In this document: piece by piece, positions 27,257 to 36,573 of the stretch
Position numbering within the stretch: the stretch's first letter is position 1
Layout: each line of letters opens with the position of its first letter
NCBI RefSeq assembly: GCF_003054555.1
Contig: NZ_CP026304.1
Span: forward strand, 7,440,001 to 7,504,000
Source: Streptomyces lunaelactis
GTDB lineage: Bacteria; Actinomycetota; Actinomycetes; Streptomycetales; Streptomycetaceae
Length of the DNA: 64,000 nt
Reading direction: 5' to 3'
Position numbers and translations under genes: made by a program
The notes under the pieces: generated by a model
The model's database searches: none
What the model was told of the DNA's origin: nothing
What the model saw: the letters and a program-made list of their open reading frames with translations, nothing else

Positions 27257-30037
27257 ATGCCAGCCACCCGCACCAGACCAGCTGCCGCGCTGGCTCTGGT
27301 TACCGCCCTGGCCGCTTTCGGCCTGGGCCCGGCCGCCACCCCGGCGGCGGCCGCCACCGTCCCCGTAGGTTCTGGCAGTTACTCCGACGCCCGCCCCGCC
27401 GGTACGTCGGGCCCCACGACCAACACCGGCGCGCCGGTCACGCCCAAGGTCACCCCCGCAGCCAAGGACAAGCCGGTCCCCACCAACGACTGGTGGTCAT
27501 CGCTCGCCTTCCAGCGGTACGGCGACAACCCGTACTCCACCCCGATGTACGGCCATCCGCTCACCTACCAGGCCACCGCAGGCGGACTCGAGGTCGGCTA
27601 CCCGACGTCCCCGGCTGTCGTCGGCGAGGGCCGCCAGTACGAGTACGCCCACAAGCGGGACCTGACCCTCGGCCTGACCGGGCTCAACTCACCGGACACC
27701 AAGGCCGACGACTGGTCCGACTGGACCGTCACCCCCTACTGGTCCGACGGCGCCCGCACACTGCGCACCACCATCGGCCACGGGCTGCCTTTCGTATACG
27801 CGAAGGGCTCCGGCGGCAACGCCCAGATCACCACCGCCGCCGCACCAACCGTCTTCTCCGACCAGGGCAATGTCCTCGGCATCACCGTCGCCGGACACCA
27901 CTACGCGCTCTTCGCGCCGACCGGCAGCGACTGGACGGTCGCCGGCTCCACCGTCACGGCGGGTCTCGGCGCCAAGGACTACTTCTCGCTCGCCGTGCTG
28001 CCCTCCACCGACGCGCTGGCGACGTTCAAGAAGTACGCCTTCAGCTTTGTCACCGGCTCCCAGGCGACCTGGAATTACACCGGTGGCACGGTGAAGGCCA
28101 CCTACAGCCTCACCACCGAGGCCAAGGAGGGCACCGAGCGCGGCACGCTCCAGGCGCTCTACCGCCACCAGTGGCTCAACACCACGGACGCGCTCAGCCC
28201 GTACACGTACATCTCGCCGCGCGGCACCATGAAAGTCCGTGAGGCGACCTCCTTCACCACCAGCCAGAAAGCGTCCGCGGTGCTGCCCGGACTGCCGAAG
28301 ACCAACGCCGTCGACACGGCGCGGCTGAAGGGCTATCTCGACCAGGTCGCGAACGCCCCCGACCCCTTCAACGGCTACACCGACACGTACTGGACCGGAA
28401 AGGTGCTCGGGCAGCTCGCCCAGCTCGTGCCCCTTGCGGACCAGATCGGTGAGACCGCCACCCGGGACAAGCTGCTGGGCCTGATGAAGGGCCGACTCCA
28501 GGACTGGTTCACGTCGGGGGGCGCGAACGAGTTCTCGTACGACAAGGACTGGAAGACGCTCACCGGCTACCCGGCCTCGTACGGCAGCGACACCGAGCTC
28601 AACGACCACCACTTCCACTACAGCTACTACGTCTACGCGGCCGCGATCGTCGCCCAGTACGACCAGGCCTGGGCCGCCGACTCGGCCTGGGGCGGCATGG
28701 TCAAGACCCTGGTACGGGACGCGGCTAACCCCAGCCGCACCGACACCGCCTTCCCCTTCCTGCGCGGCTTCGACGTGTACGCCGGTCACAGCTGGGCCTC
28801 CGGACACCAGGGCTTCGCGGCCGGCAACAACCAGGAGTCGTCGTCGGAGTCCACCAACCTCAGCGCGGCCCTCGTGCTGTGGGGCTCGGCCACCGGCGAC
28901 ACCGCGCTGCGTGACCTCGGCACCTTTCTGCTGACCACCGAGTCGGAGGCGATCGCCCAGTACTGGTTCGACGCCGACGAGCAGGTCTTCCCGTCCTCCT
29001 TCGGGCATGACACGGTCGGCATGGTGTGGGGCAGCGGCGGCGCGTACGCCACCTGGTGGACCGCCAACCCCGAGGAGATCCATGGCATCAACGCGCTTCC
29101 GGTGACGGGCGGTTCACTGCACCTGGGCGGCGAGAAGGCCGCGATCCGCCGCAACATCGCCGAGATGGAACGGGAGAACGGCGGTCCGGCCGTCGAATGG
29201 CGCGACATCCTCTGGGAGTTCCAGTCGTTCGCCGACCCGGCGGTGGCGAAGTCCAAGTGGGACGCGGGCAACGCGGGCTACACCCCTGAGCAGGGCGAGT
29301 CCAAGGCCCATACGTACCACTGGATCTCGACCCTCGACGCGCTCGGCGCCCCCGACGCGACGGTCACGGGCGACATCCCGAGCTCCGCGGTCTTCACCAA
29401 GGGCACGGTACGGACCTACGCCGCGCACAACTACGGCGCCACGGCCCGCACGGTGACCTTCTCGGACGGCAAGACGCTCAGCGTTCCGGCGCGCTCGACG
29501 GCGACCGGCACGGGGACCGGAGGAGACCCGGATCCCGACCCCGACCCCGATCCGCCGACGGGCAACACCTTGCAGCTCCGCACGGGAGGGGTGCTCACTA
29601 CCGCGACGGGCGGCACGGCGGGCAGCGACACCATCGCCTCCGCGGCCGGCGGAAACTACGACGGCACCCCGCACCAGCCCGTCGTGTACGAGGTCAGATA
29701 CGTCAACGGCACACTCACCCCGGGCGCGGCGACCGCGTTCCACCTCCAGCTGGACGCGGGCACCGCGGTCGGCCTCGGCCAGCAGGCCCGTATCAGCTAC
29801 GACTTCACCGGCGACGGCACGTTCGACCGCACGGAGACGTACCAGTACTTCGCGACCGATCCGGTCGCGGGCTGGGAGGAGTACGCGCAGTCACGCGGCC
29901 TGCGAGGGGCGACCGGAACGCTCGGCGACCTCCAGGGCGGCACCGTACGGCTGGAGGTGTGGCACGCCATCGGCAACGGCACCGCCAAACTCCAGACCGG
30001 CACAGCCACGTCGGTACTGGTGATCCCGTACCACTGA
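27257..30037 (+). CDS. Secreted GH81 endo-beta-1,3-glucanase with C-terminal accessory module
   Basis: A 926-residue exported enzyme. A Sec signal ends near AAAATV; the GH81 domain spans about 60-740, with NDWWSSLAFQRY, NDHHFHYSYYVYAAAIVAQYD and the catalytic-glutamate region NNQESSSESTNLSAALVLWG (about 528). A Gly/Asp-Pro linker (DPDPDPDP) joins it to a ~150-residue beta-rich module ending VLVIPYH, probably carbohydrate-binding. It depolymerises laminarin or fungal-wall beta-1,3-glucan. The ATG at 27257 has GAGGTG upstream; the earlier frame start at 27212 falls by the operator. Divergent from the importer and sharing its regulator. Confidence 0.9.
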   Translation: MPATRTRPAAALALVTALAAFGLGPAATPAAAATVPVGSGSYSDARPAGTSGPTTNTGAPVTPKVTPAAKDKPVPTNDWWSSLAFQRYGDNPYSTPMYGHPLTYQATAGGLEVGYPTSPAVVGEGRQYEYAHKRDLTLGLTGLNSPDTKADDWSDWTVTPYWSDGARTLRTTIGHGLPFVYAKGSGGNAQITTAAAPTVFSDQGNVLGITVAGHHYALFAPTGSDWTVAGSTVTAGLGAKDYFSLAVLPSTDALATFKKYAFSFVTGSQATWNYTGGTVKATYSLTTEAKEGTERGTLQALYRHQWLNTTDALSPYTYISPRGTMKVREATSFTTSQKASAVLPGLPKTNAVDTARLKGYLDQVANAPDPFNGYTDTYWTGKVLGQLAQLVPLADQIGETATRDKLLGLMKGRLQDWFTSGGANEFSYDKDWKTLTGYPASYGSDTELNDHHFHYSYYVYAAAIVAQYDQAWAADSAWGGMVKTLVRDAANPSRTDTAFPFLRGFDVYAGHSWASGHQGFAAGNNQESSSESTNLSAALVLWGSATGDTALRDLGTFLLTTESEAIAQYWFDADEQVFPSSFGHDTVGMVWGSGGAYATWWTANPEEIHGINALPVTGGSLHLGGEKAAIRRNIAEMERENGGPAVEWRDILWEFQSFADPAVAKSKWDAGNAGYTPEQGESKAHTYHWISTLDALGAPDATVTGDIPSSAVFTKGTVRTYAAHNYGATARTVTFSDGKTLSVPARSTATGTGTGGDPDPDPDPDPPTGNTLQLRTGGVLTTATGGTAGSDTIASAAGGNYDGTPHQPVVYEVRYVNGTLTPGAATAFHLQLDAGTAVGLGQQARISYDFTGDGTFDRTETYQYFATDPVAGWEEYAQSRGLRGATGTLGDLQGGTVRLEVWHAIGNGTAKLQTGTATSVLVIPYH

Positions 30038-30043
30038 CCGGCG

Positions 30044-31084
30044 TCAGGCCGAGGCCCGTCGCACCAGCGTGGTCGGAGTGATCACCGACGCTGGTGCGCC
30101 GGACCCCGGATCGCCCTCGTTCAGCACCCGCATCAGCAGTCGGACCATCAACCGGCCCATTCCCTCGATGTCCTGACGGACCGTCGTCAATGGGGGATCG
30201 GTCGACTCGACGACCGAGTGCATGTCGTCGAAGCCGACCAGCGCGACATCGTCGGGCACCCGGCGCCCCCGTTCGCGCAGCGTGCGCAGGGCCCCCGAGG
30301 CCATCAGGTCGTTGGCGGCGAAGACGGCGTCCAGATCCGGGCGGCGGTCCAGCAGCTGAGCCATCGCGTGGGCGCCGCTGTCCACGGTGAAGTCGCCCTG
30401 GCAGACCAGCTCGGGGTCGGCGTCCAGCAGGACGTCGCGGTAGCCGTCGATCCGGTCCAGCGCGGAGGTCTGGTCGCGCGGGCCCGCGATGTGCGCGATG
30501 TGCTCACGCCCGAGGGAGACCAGATGGCGCACGGCCTCCCGGGCGCCCCCGCGGTTGTCGCAGTCGACATACGGCACGGCGAGCTCGGAGGCGGCGCCGG
30601 GCCAGCCGGGGCGGCCGCCGAAGACGGTCGGCACCTTCACCCGGCGGATGATGGCGGGCAGTTCGTCGTCGTTGTGGAGCGAGAAGGCGAGGGCGCCGTC
30701 GACATGGCCGCCGCCGAGATAGCGGGCGATCCGCTCGTGGTCGCCGGGCCCCTCCACCCACAGCAGGACCAGCTGCGAGTCGTACGCCGTCAGCTCACGG
30801 CTGATACCGCGCACCTGCTGCTCGAAGAAGGGGTCCGAGAAGATCCTGAACTCGGGCTCGGCGATGATCACCGCGACGGCGCCGTTGCGCCGGGTGACGA
30901 GGGTGCGGGCCGCGTGGTTCGGTACGTATCCGAGCTCCTCGACCGCCTGGCGCACCTTGTCGACCAGCGGCGGGCGGACCCCCGCACCGCCGTTCACGAC
31001 CCGCGACGCCGTGGCCCGGGAGACACCGGCGCGGGCGGCGACGGCTTCCAGAGTGGGGCGGGACCCAGTGGTCTGCTCGGGCAA
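30044..31084 (-). CDS. LacI family transcriptional regulator (CebR-like)
   Basis: A 346-residue LacI-type repressor: helix-turn-helix TLEAVAARAGVSRATASRVVNGGAGV, hinge helix LGYVPNHAARTLVTRR, then the periplasmic-binding-protein-like effector domain (AGPRDQTSALDRIDGYRD, VPDDVALVGFDD). It probably binds TGAGAGCGCTCTCA-type sites at 27044, 27197 and 31180 and is released by an imported beta-glucan oligosaccharide. Its stop is six bases from the GH81 stop (convergent), so the enzyme, importer and regulator form one compact locus. Confidence 0.9.
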   Translation of the reverse strand: MPEQTTGSRPTLEAVAARAGVSRATASRVVNGGAGVRPPLVDKVRQAVEELGYVPNHAARTLVTRRNGAVAVIIAEPEFRIFSDPFFEQQVRGISRELTAYDSQLVLLWVEGPGDHERIARYLGGGHVDGALAFSLHNDDELPAIIRRVKVPTVFGGRPGWPGAASELAVPYVDCDNRGGAREAVRHLVSLGREHIAHIAGPRDQTSALDRIDGYRDVLLDADPELVCQGDFTVDSGAHAMAQLLDRRPDLDAVFAANDLMASGALRTLRERGRRVPDDVALVGFDDMHSVVESTDPPLTTVRQDIEGMGRLMVRLLMRVLNEGDPGSGAPASVITPTTLVRRASA

Positions 31085-31179
31085 GGCGGGCGCTCCTCGT
31101 CTGCTTCGGCCGGCTGCTTCGGACGACAGCGGGGAGGACGCTGCCGGATACAGGATATCCGGTACTCGCGATCACCGGC

Positions 31180-31193
31180 TGAGAGCGCTTCCA
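31180..31193. promoter_or_regulatory. LacI-family operator O3 upstream of the regulator gene
   Basis: TGAGAGCGCTTCCA keeps the left half and centre of the 14-bp operator, with two changes in the right half. It is about 96 bases upstream of the regulator start and suggests weaker autoregulation. Confidence 0.6.
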
Positions 31194-31370
31194 GACGGCA
31201 GACGCCGGGCGCCGCCCGCCCTCTGGGAGGGGGACGACCGGTGCCCGGCGCGGCGCCTCCTGCTTCACATGATCGCCATTCGGCCGACATGATCCTCGCC
31301 GTCCCATCAGTCGCTTCTGTGCCCATACGGCCCACTGTTGCGGGGGAGTTGACCGGAGTACCTTCCGCCC

Positions 31371-33347
31371 ATGCCGAAACGCGCGCGGGGCGCCCGCTTG
31401 ACGTGCAGATCGCTGGTGGTGGCGGCTTCGGCCGCCCTGATGTCCTTAACGCTCGCGCCGGGGGGCGCGCAGAGCGCGCCCGCCCGGGAGAGCAGACCCG
31501 TCTACTCGTACGAGAACGCGATCCGCGAATCCGTGTGGGTCGACACCCGGCTCGACTCGGACGGCGACGGGAGGACCGACCGCGTGGCCGTCGACATCGT
31601 CCGGCCGCGCGAACCCGCGCAGCAGGGCCGGAAGATTCCCGTGATCATGGACGCCAGTCCGTACTACTCCTGCTGCGGACGCGGCAACGAGAGCCAGAAG
31701 AAGACGTACGACGCGAACGGCAACGTCGTCCAGTTCCCGCTCTACTACGACAACTACTTCGTCCCGCGCGGCTACGCCTTCGTCGCCGTCGATCTGGCGG
31801 GCACCAACCGCTCCGACGGCTGCGTCGACGTCGGCGGCCGCTCGGACGTCCAGTCCGCCAAGGCCGTCGTGGACTGGCTCAACGGCCGCGCCCGCGGGTA
31901 CACCACGCGCACCGGCGGCGAGTCCGCCCGCGCAGGATGGACCAACGGGCGCACCGGCATGATCGGCAAGAGCTACGACGGCACGATCGCCAACGGCGTC
32001 GCCGCCACCGGAGTCGAGGGGCTCGAGACGATCGTCCCGATCGCGGCCATCTCCTCCTGGTACGACTACTACTTCGCCAAGGGCGCCCCGCTCTACGACT
32101 CGGGTCCCGAGTGGCTCTCCGGCTATGTCGAGAGCCCGGAGGCCCGCGCCCGCTGCCAGGCCGTCCAGCAGCGTCTGGTCGAGGAGGCCCCGCGCACCGG
32201 TGACCTGACCCGGCTGTGGAGCGAGCGCGACTATGTGCGCAACGCCGGCAACGTCACGGCCAGCGTCTTCGCCGTGCACGGCATGCAGGACCTCAACGTC
32301 CGTGGCAAGCACTTCGGTCAGTGGTGGGACGCCCTCGCCGATGAGGGCGTGGAGCGGAAGGTCTGGCTCTCGCAGACCGGGCACGTCGACCCGTTCGACT
32401 TCCGGCGCGCCGAGTGGGTGGCGACGCTGCACCGCTGGTTCGACCACTATCTCCTCGGCCACGACAACGGCATCGACCGCGAGCCGATGGCTGACATCGA
32501 GCGTGCCCCCGACCAGTGGTCCACCGACCGCGTCTGGCCGCCCCGGGCCACCGACACCACCAGCCTCCGCCCCGGCAAGGGCGCGGTCGCGGGCGTCGGC
32601 ACCCTCGGTCGCGAGCCCGCACGCCCCGGCGCCACCGAGACCTTCACCGACGACCCGAGGCTGGACGAGACCGACTGGGCCGCCCGGATCGACACGTCCA
32701 CCGCCGGCAAGGCCGGGTTCATCACCAAACCGCTCGGCCGTGATCTGCGGCTGTCCGGCTCGTCGAAGGTGACGATCACCGCCACCCCGTCCACGGCCGG
32801 CGCGCATCTCTCCGCCGTGCTCGTCGATCTCGGACCCGACACCATCCGGGACTACGCCGCCGCGGGCGAAGGCATCAGCACCCTCGCCGAACGCAGCTGC
32901 TGGGGCGCGAGCACGCCGGGCGACAGCCCCTGCTTCAAGAACACTCAGGCGCGCACGGCAGCCGTCGACTACACGGTCTTCAGCCGCGGCTGGGCCGATC
33001 TGGGCAACTACGCCTCCGACGCCACGGGCCGACCGCTGACCCCCGGCAGGGCGTACACCATCACTCTCGATCTGCACGCCAGTGACCATGTCGTCCCGGC
33101 AGGACACCGGCTGGCCCTGATCGTCGGCGGCACGGACAGGGACCTCATCGACCCGCCGGCCACCACGCCGACGCTGGTCCTCGATCTGGCCCGTACATCG
33201 GCGAAGCTGCCGATCGTGGGCGGCGCTGCCGCCTTCGTCCGTGCCACCGCCGGGTCCACCGCGGCCCTCACCCCGCGCGGTTCCCCGCTCCGCGGTGTGG
33301 CCGAGCCGCGTCCGATCCGCCCGATTCCGGGAGGCAGCAACCGATGA
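31371..33347 (+). CDS. Exported Xaa-Pro dipeptidyl-peptidase / CocE-NonD family hydrolase (S15)
   Basis: A 658-residue secreted alpha/beta-hydrolase with an N-terminal signal ending near GGAQSAPA. The nucleophile elbow is GKSYDGTIAN (Ser about 200), the active-site His is in TGHVDPF (about 337), and the C-terminal jelly-roll domain (about 430-600) contains the VPAGHRLALIVGG segment seen in S15 enzymes. Peptidases of this family remove N-terminal X-Pro dipeptides; CocE-type esterases share the fold. It overlaps the following peptidase gene by 4 bases (ATGA), implying joint extracellular peptide breakdown. Confidence 0.87.
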   Translation: MPKRARGARLTCRSLVVAASAALMSLTLAPGGAQSAPARESRPVYSYENAIRESVWVDTRLDSDGDGRTDRVAVDIVRPREPAQQGRKIPVIMDASPYYSCCGRGNESQKKTYDANGNVVQFPLYYDNYFVPRGYAFVAVDLAGTNRSDGCVDVGGRSDVQSAKAVVDWLNGRARGYTTRTGGESARAGWTNGRTGMIGKSYDGTIANGVAATGVEGLETIVPIAAISSWYDYYFAKGAPLYDSGPEWLSGYVESPEARARCQAVQQRLVEEAPRTGDLTRLWSERDYVRNAGNVTASVFAVHGMQDLNVRGKHFGQWWDALADEGVERKVWLSQTGHVDPFDFRRAEWVATLHRWFDHYLLGHDNGIDREPMADIERAPDQWSTDRVWPPRATDTTSLRPGKGAVAGVGTLGREPARPGATETFTDDPRLDETDWAARIDTSTAGKAGFITKPLGRDLRLSGSSKVTITATPSTAGAHLSAVLVDLGPDTIRDYAAAGEGISTLAERSCWGASTPGDSPCFKNTQARTAAVDYTVFSRGWADLGNYASDATGRPLTPGRAYTITLDLHASDHVVPAGHRLALIVGGTDRDLIDPPATTPTLVLDLARTSAKLPIVGGAAAFVRATAGSTAALTPRGSPLRGVAEPRPIRPIPGGSNR

Positions 33348-34624
33348 CGCCCCGAATCCGCACCCTCGGTCTCACCGTCGCGGCCGCGGCCCTCGCCGTA
33401 CCGCTGGTGACGGCGCCGGCCGAGGCCGCGCATGCCGTGCCCCGTACCGGCTTCGAGACCAGCACGGGTGCACGCTGGACCAGCCAGCCGGAGGAGCAGG
33501 AGTTCCTGGCCGCCGTCGACCGGGGCAGCGACCGGGTGTCGATGAGCCGGATCGGGACGACGAAGCAGGGCCGTCCGCTCCAGCTCGTACGCGTCGGGGC
33601 CGAGCACGCCTCCAGCACCGTGCTCCTGATCTGCACGCAGCACGGTGACGAGCCGTCGGGCCGCGACGCCTGTCTGACCAAGATCCGCGATATGGCGTAC
33701 GCGAAGGACAGCGGGACCCGGCGGCTGCTGTCCCGTACGCGCGTCCTCGTCCTCCCCACTGCCAACCCGGACGGACGGGCCGCCGACACCCGCGGCAACT
33801 CCGACGGGGTCGACATCAACCGCGACCACATCGCGCTGAAGACCGCCGAGGGGCGGGCGATCGCCGCGGTCATCCGTGACCAACGTCCCGACATCGTCTA
33901 CGACATGCACGAGTACGGGGCGACCCCGCCGTACTACGACAAGGATCTCTTCGACCTCTGGCCGCGCAACCTCAACACCGACGCCAAGGTCCACCAGGAG
34001 TCGCAGACCCTCTCCGAGGACTATGTCCGGCCGGCCGCGCGCGGACGTGGATTCAGCATCGGCACGTACGGCATCTGGACCGACCCGGTCACCGGCGACC
34101 CCGTCAAACAGACAGCGGGCGACGGCCAGGAGCGCATCCTGCGCAATGCGGCCGGCGTCAAGAACTCGGTGGGTCTGCTCATCGAAAGCCGCGTCGACCC
34201 CATGACGGAGGAGGAGAAGGCCGACCAGTCGCTCAACAACCGGCGCCGGGTGCACAGCCAACTGGACGCTCTGGGCGGGCTGTTCTCCTTCGCCGGTGAA
34301 CGGCGCGGCCGGGTCGAGGCCGCGACCACCGGCGCCCGGCTCTCAGGCTTCAAGGACCGCGGCCCGGTCTATCTGGGCGGCGCCGACAACGACCCGGCGA
34401 CCGGCGGGGAAACCCTTCAGGACCCGCCCTGCGGCTACCGCCTCGACGTGGAGCAGTACGCGGATGTGGAGGACGAACTGGCCCTGCACGGCGTCCTGTC
34501 CCGGCCCGATCGGGGCGGCGCTTTCGTGTCGCTGCGGCAGCCCCAGCGCGAACTGATCCCGCTGCTCCTCGATTCCCGCGCGACATATCACCTTGTATCA
34601 GGGCAACCCATCACGGCCTGTTGA
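33344..34624 (+). CDS. Exported M14 family zinc carboxypeptidase
   Basis: A 426-residue secreted metallopeptidase. After a signal ending at AEAAHA, the zinc motif HGDE (CTQHGDEPSGRDA, about 99-102) and third ligand His in YDMHEYG (about 188) are evident, with a catalytic Glu candidate in LLIESRVDP. Carboxypeptidase A-like enzymes release C-terminal residues. Its ATG overlaps the stop of the dipeptidyl-peptidase, giving a two-gene operon that trims peptides from both ends. Confidence 0.88.
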   Translation: MTPRIRTLGLTVAAAALAVPLVTAPAEAAHAVPRTGFETSTGARWTSQPEEQEFLAAVDRGSDRVSMSRIGTTKQGRPLQLVRVGAEHASSTVLLICTQHGDEPSGRDACLTKIRDMAYAKDSGTRRLLSRTRVLVLPTANPDGRAADTRGNSDGVDINRDHIALKTAEGRAIAAVIRDQRPDIVYDMHEYGATPPYYDKDLFDLWPRNLNTDAKVHQESQTLSEDYVRPAARGRGFSIGTYGIWTDPVTGDPVKQTAGDGQERILRNAAGVKNSVGLLIESRVDPMTEEEKADQSLNNRRRVHSQLDALGGLFSFAGERRGRVEAATTGARLSGFKDRGPVYLGGADNDPATGGETLQDPPCGYRLDVEQYADVEDELALHGVLSRPDRGGAFVSLRQPQRELIPLLLDSRATYHLVSGQPITAC

Positions 34625-34708
34625 GCCTGGTGGCGTGCATCACTTGGGGTAGTGGGTAGCGGAGAGAGCGAAAGCGCATTCCGAGACCTCCTTTGAAGGG
34701 TGCCACTT

Positions 34709-36451
34709 GTGTCGCACGACGAACAACGGCCGGGAGGCCGGGCAGAGCTGTCCGTGACGGCGGATCTTCCCGGCCATCCCCAGGAAACCGGGCGGCCCTC
34801 GACCGACCGTGTGGTCTTCGGTGTCACCGCCGTCCTCACCCTCGCCTTCGTGGTGTGGGGCTCCGTCGCCACCGACACGCTCGAAGACGTCTCGAGCAAG
34901 ATGCTCAGCGGCCTGATCCACAACGGTGGTTGGGCGTTCGTGCTCGCCGCGTCCGGCTTTGTGGTCTTCGCCCTCTGGCTCGCCATCAGCCGCTACGGCA
35001 GGATCCCGCTCGGACAGGACGGCGAGGGGCCGGAGTTCCGCACGGTGTCCTGGGTCGCGATGATGTTCAGCGCGGGCATGGGCATCGGCCTGATGTTCTA
35101 CGGCGTCAGCGAGCCGCTCGCGCACTTCATCACACCGCCGCCGGGCACCGACCCCGCCGACTCGGCGGATGCCATGCAGACGGCCATGGCCACCACCCTC
35201 TTCCACTGGACGCTGCACCCCTGGGCGATCTACGCGGTAGTCGGACTCGCCATCGCCTACAGCACCTTCCGCCGCAGGCGGCGGCAGACGATCAGCGCGG
35301 TGTTCGTGCCGCTCATCGGCGAGAAGAACGCCCACGGCGCGCCCGGCCGGGTCATCGACATCCTGGCGATCTTCGCCACGCTATTCGGCTCCGCCGCCTC
35401 GCTCGGGCTCGGCGCCCTGCAGATCGGCAGCGGCTTCCGTGAGCTCGGGTGGATGGAGAAGGTGAGCACGGGCCTGCTCGTCGCCATCATCGCGGTGCTG
35501 ACCCTGGCCTTCGTCCTCTCCGCGGTCTCCGGCGTCGAGAAGGGCATCCAGTGGCTGTCCAACATCAATATGGTGCTGGCTCTGCTGCTCGTCGTGTTCA
35601 TCTTCATCGCCGGGCCGACCATCATCGTCCTCGACCTGCTGCCCACCTCGATCGCCTCCTACTTCGGCGATCTGCCGCAGCTCGCCGGCCGTACCGAAGC
35701 CGGCAGCGGCGAGGGTGTCGCCGACTGGCTGGGCAGCTGGACGGTCTTCTACTGGGCGTGGTGGATCTCCTGGACGCCGTTCGTCGGTATGTTCATCGCC
35801 CGTATCAGCCGGGGCCGTACGATCCGCCAGTTCGTCGGCGGGGTCATCCTGGTGCCGAGCACCGTCAGCCTGATCTGGTTCGCCGTCTTCGGCGGTACGG
35901 CGATGAAACTGCGGGAGCGCAAGCAGCTCGGCGACGAATCGACGCCCGAGGGCCAGCTCTTCGCCGTGCTCCAGCAGTACCCGATCGCCACCGCGATGAG
36001 TCTGCTCGTGATGATCCTCGTCGGCATCTTCTTCGTGTCGGGCGCGGACGCCGCGTCCATCGTGATGGGCACGCTCTCCCAGAAGGGCGCCTTCGAACCG
36101 GCCAAGCTGGTCGTCGTCTTCTGGGGCGTGGTCACCGGCGCCGTCGCGGCCATCATGCTGCTCATCGGCAACGGCAAGGGCGATGCGCTGGCGGGCCTGC
36201 AGAATCTGACGATCCTGGTGGCCGCGCCGTTTGTGATCGTCATGGTGGGCATGTGTGTAGCGCTGATGCGCGATCTGCGCACGGACCCGCTGATCGTGCG
36301 CGGCGAGAGGGGTGCGGAGGTCGTCGAGTCCGCGGTGATCGCGGGGCACGAGAAGTACGACGGGGACTTCGAGCTCCACATCGGACCCGGCGGGGGGCCC
36401 GAGAGCGACGCGGGCCCGGAGGGTGAGCGGAGCCCGGCCGAACGCCGCTGA
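34709..36451 (+). CDS. BCCT family betaine/carnitine/choline transporter
   Basis: A 580-residue transporter with about 12 membrane helices and the Trp-rich BCCT signature (TVFYWAWWISWTPFVGMFIA then ISRGRTIRQFVGG) near residue 350. The SAGMGIGLMFYGVSEPLAHF segment forms the substrate-binding helix. It imports glycine betaine or similar quaternary amines, usually with Na+ or H+, as an osmoprotectant. The GTG at 34709 is chosen because AAGGG lies eight bases upstream; a GTG three codons earlier (34700) is possible. The C-terminal tail is acidic. Confidence 0.92.
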   Translation: MSHDEQRPGGRAELSVTADLPGHPQETGRPSTDRVVFGVTAVLTLAFVVWGSVATDTLEDVSSKMLSGLIHNGGWAFVLAASGFVVFALWLAISRYGRIPLGQDGEGPEFRTVSWVAMMFSAGMGIGLMFYGVSEPLAHFITPPPGTDPADSADAMQTAMATTLFHWTLHPWAIYAVVGLAIAYSTFRRRRRQTISAVFVPLIGEKNAHGAPGRVIDILAIFATLFGSAASLGLGALQIGSGFRELGWMEKVSTGLLVAIIAVLTLAFVLSAVSGVEKGIQWLSNINMVLALLLVVFIFIAGPTIIVLDLLPTSIASYFGDLPQLAGRTEAGSGEGVADWLGSWTVFYWAWWISWTPFVGMFIARISRGRTIRQFVGGVILVPSTVSLIWFAVFGGTAMKLRERKQLGDESTPEGQLFAVLQQYPIATAMSLLVMILVGIFFVSGADAASIVMGTLSQKGAFEPAKLVVVFWGVVTGAVAAIMLLIGNGKGDALAGLQNLTILVAAPFVIVMVGMCVALMRDLRTDPLIVRGERGAEVVESAVIAGHEKYDGDFELHIGPGGGPESDAGPEGERSPAERR

Positions 36452-36573
36452 TCACGCCGGCTCATCGCCCGCTCCGGTGCGTACCGGGGCGGGCGGTGCT
36501 GTCCGTGGCTCAATGTCCGACACCACCGCCCGATGCGTGCTCGGATCACCTCATAACTGGGGATACTCAGGAC

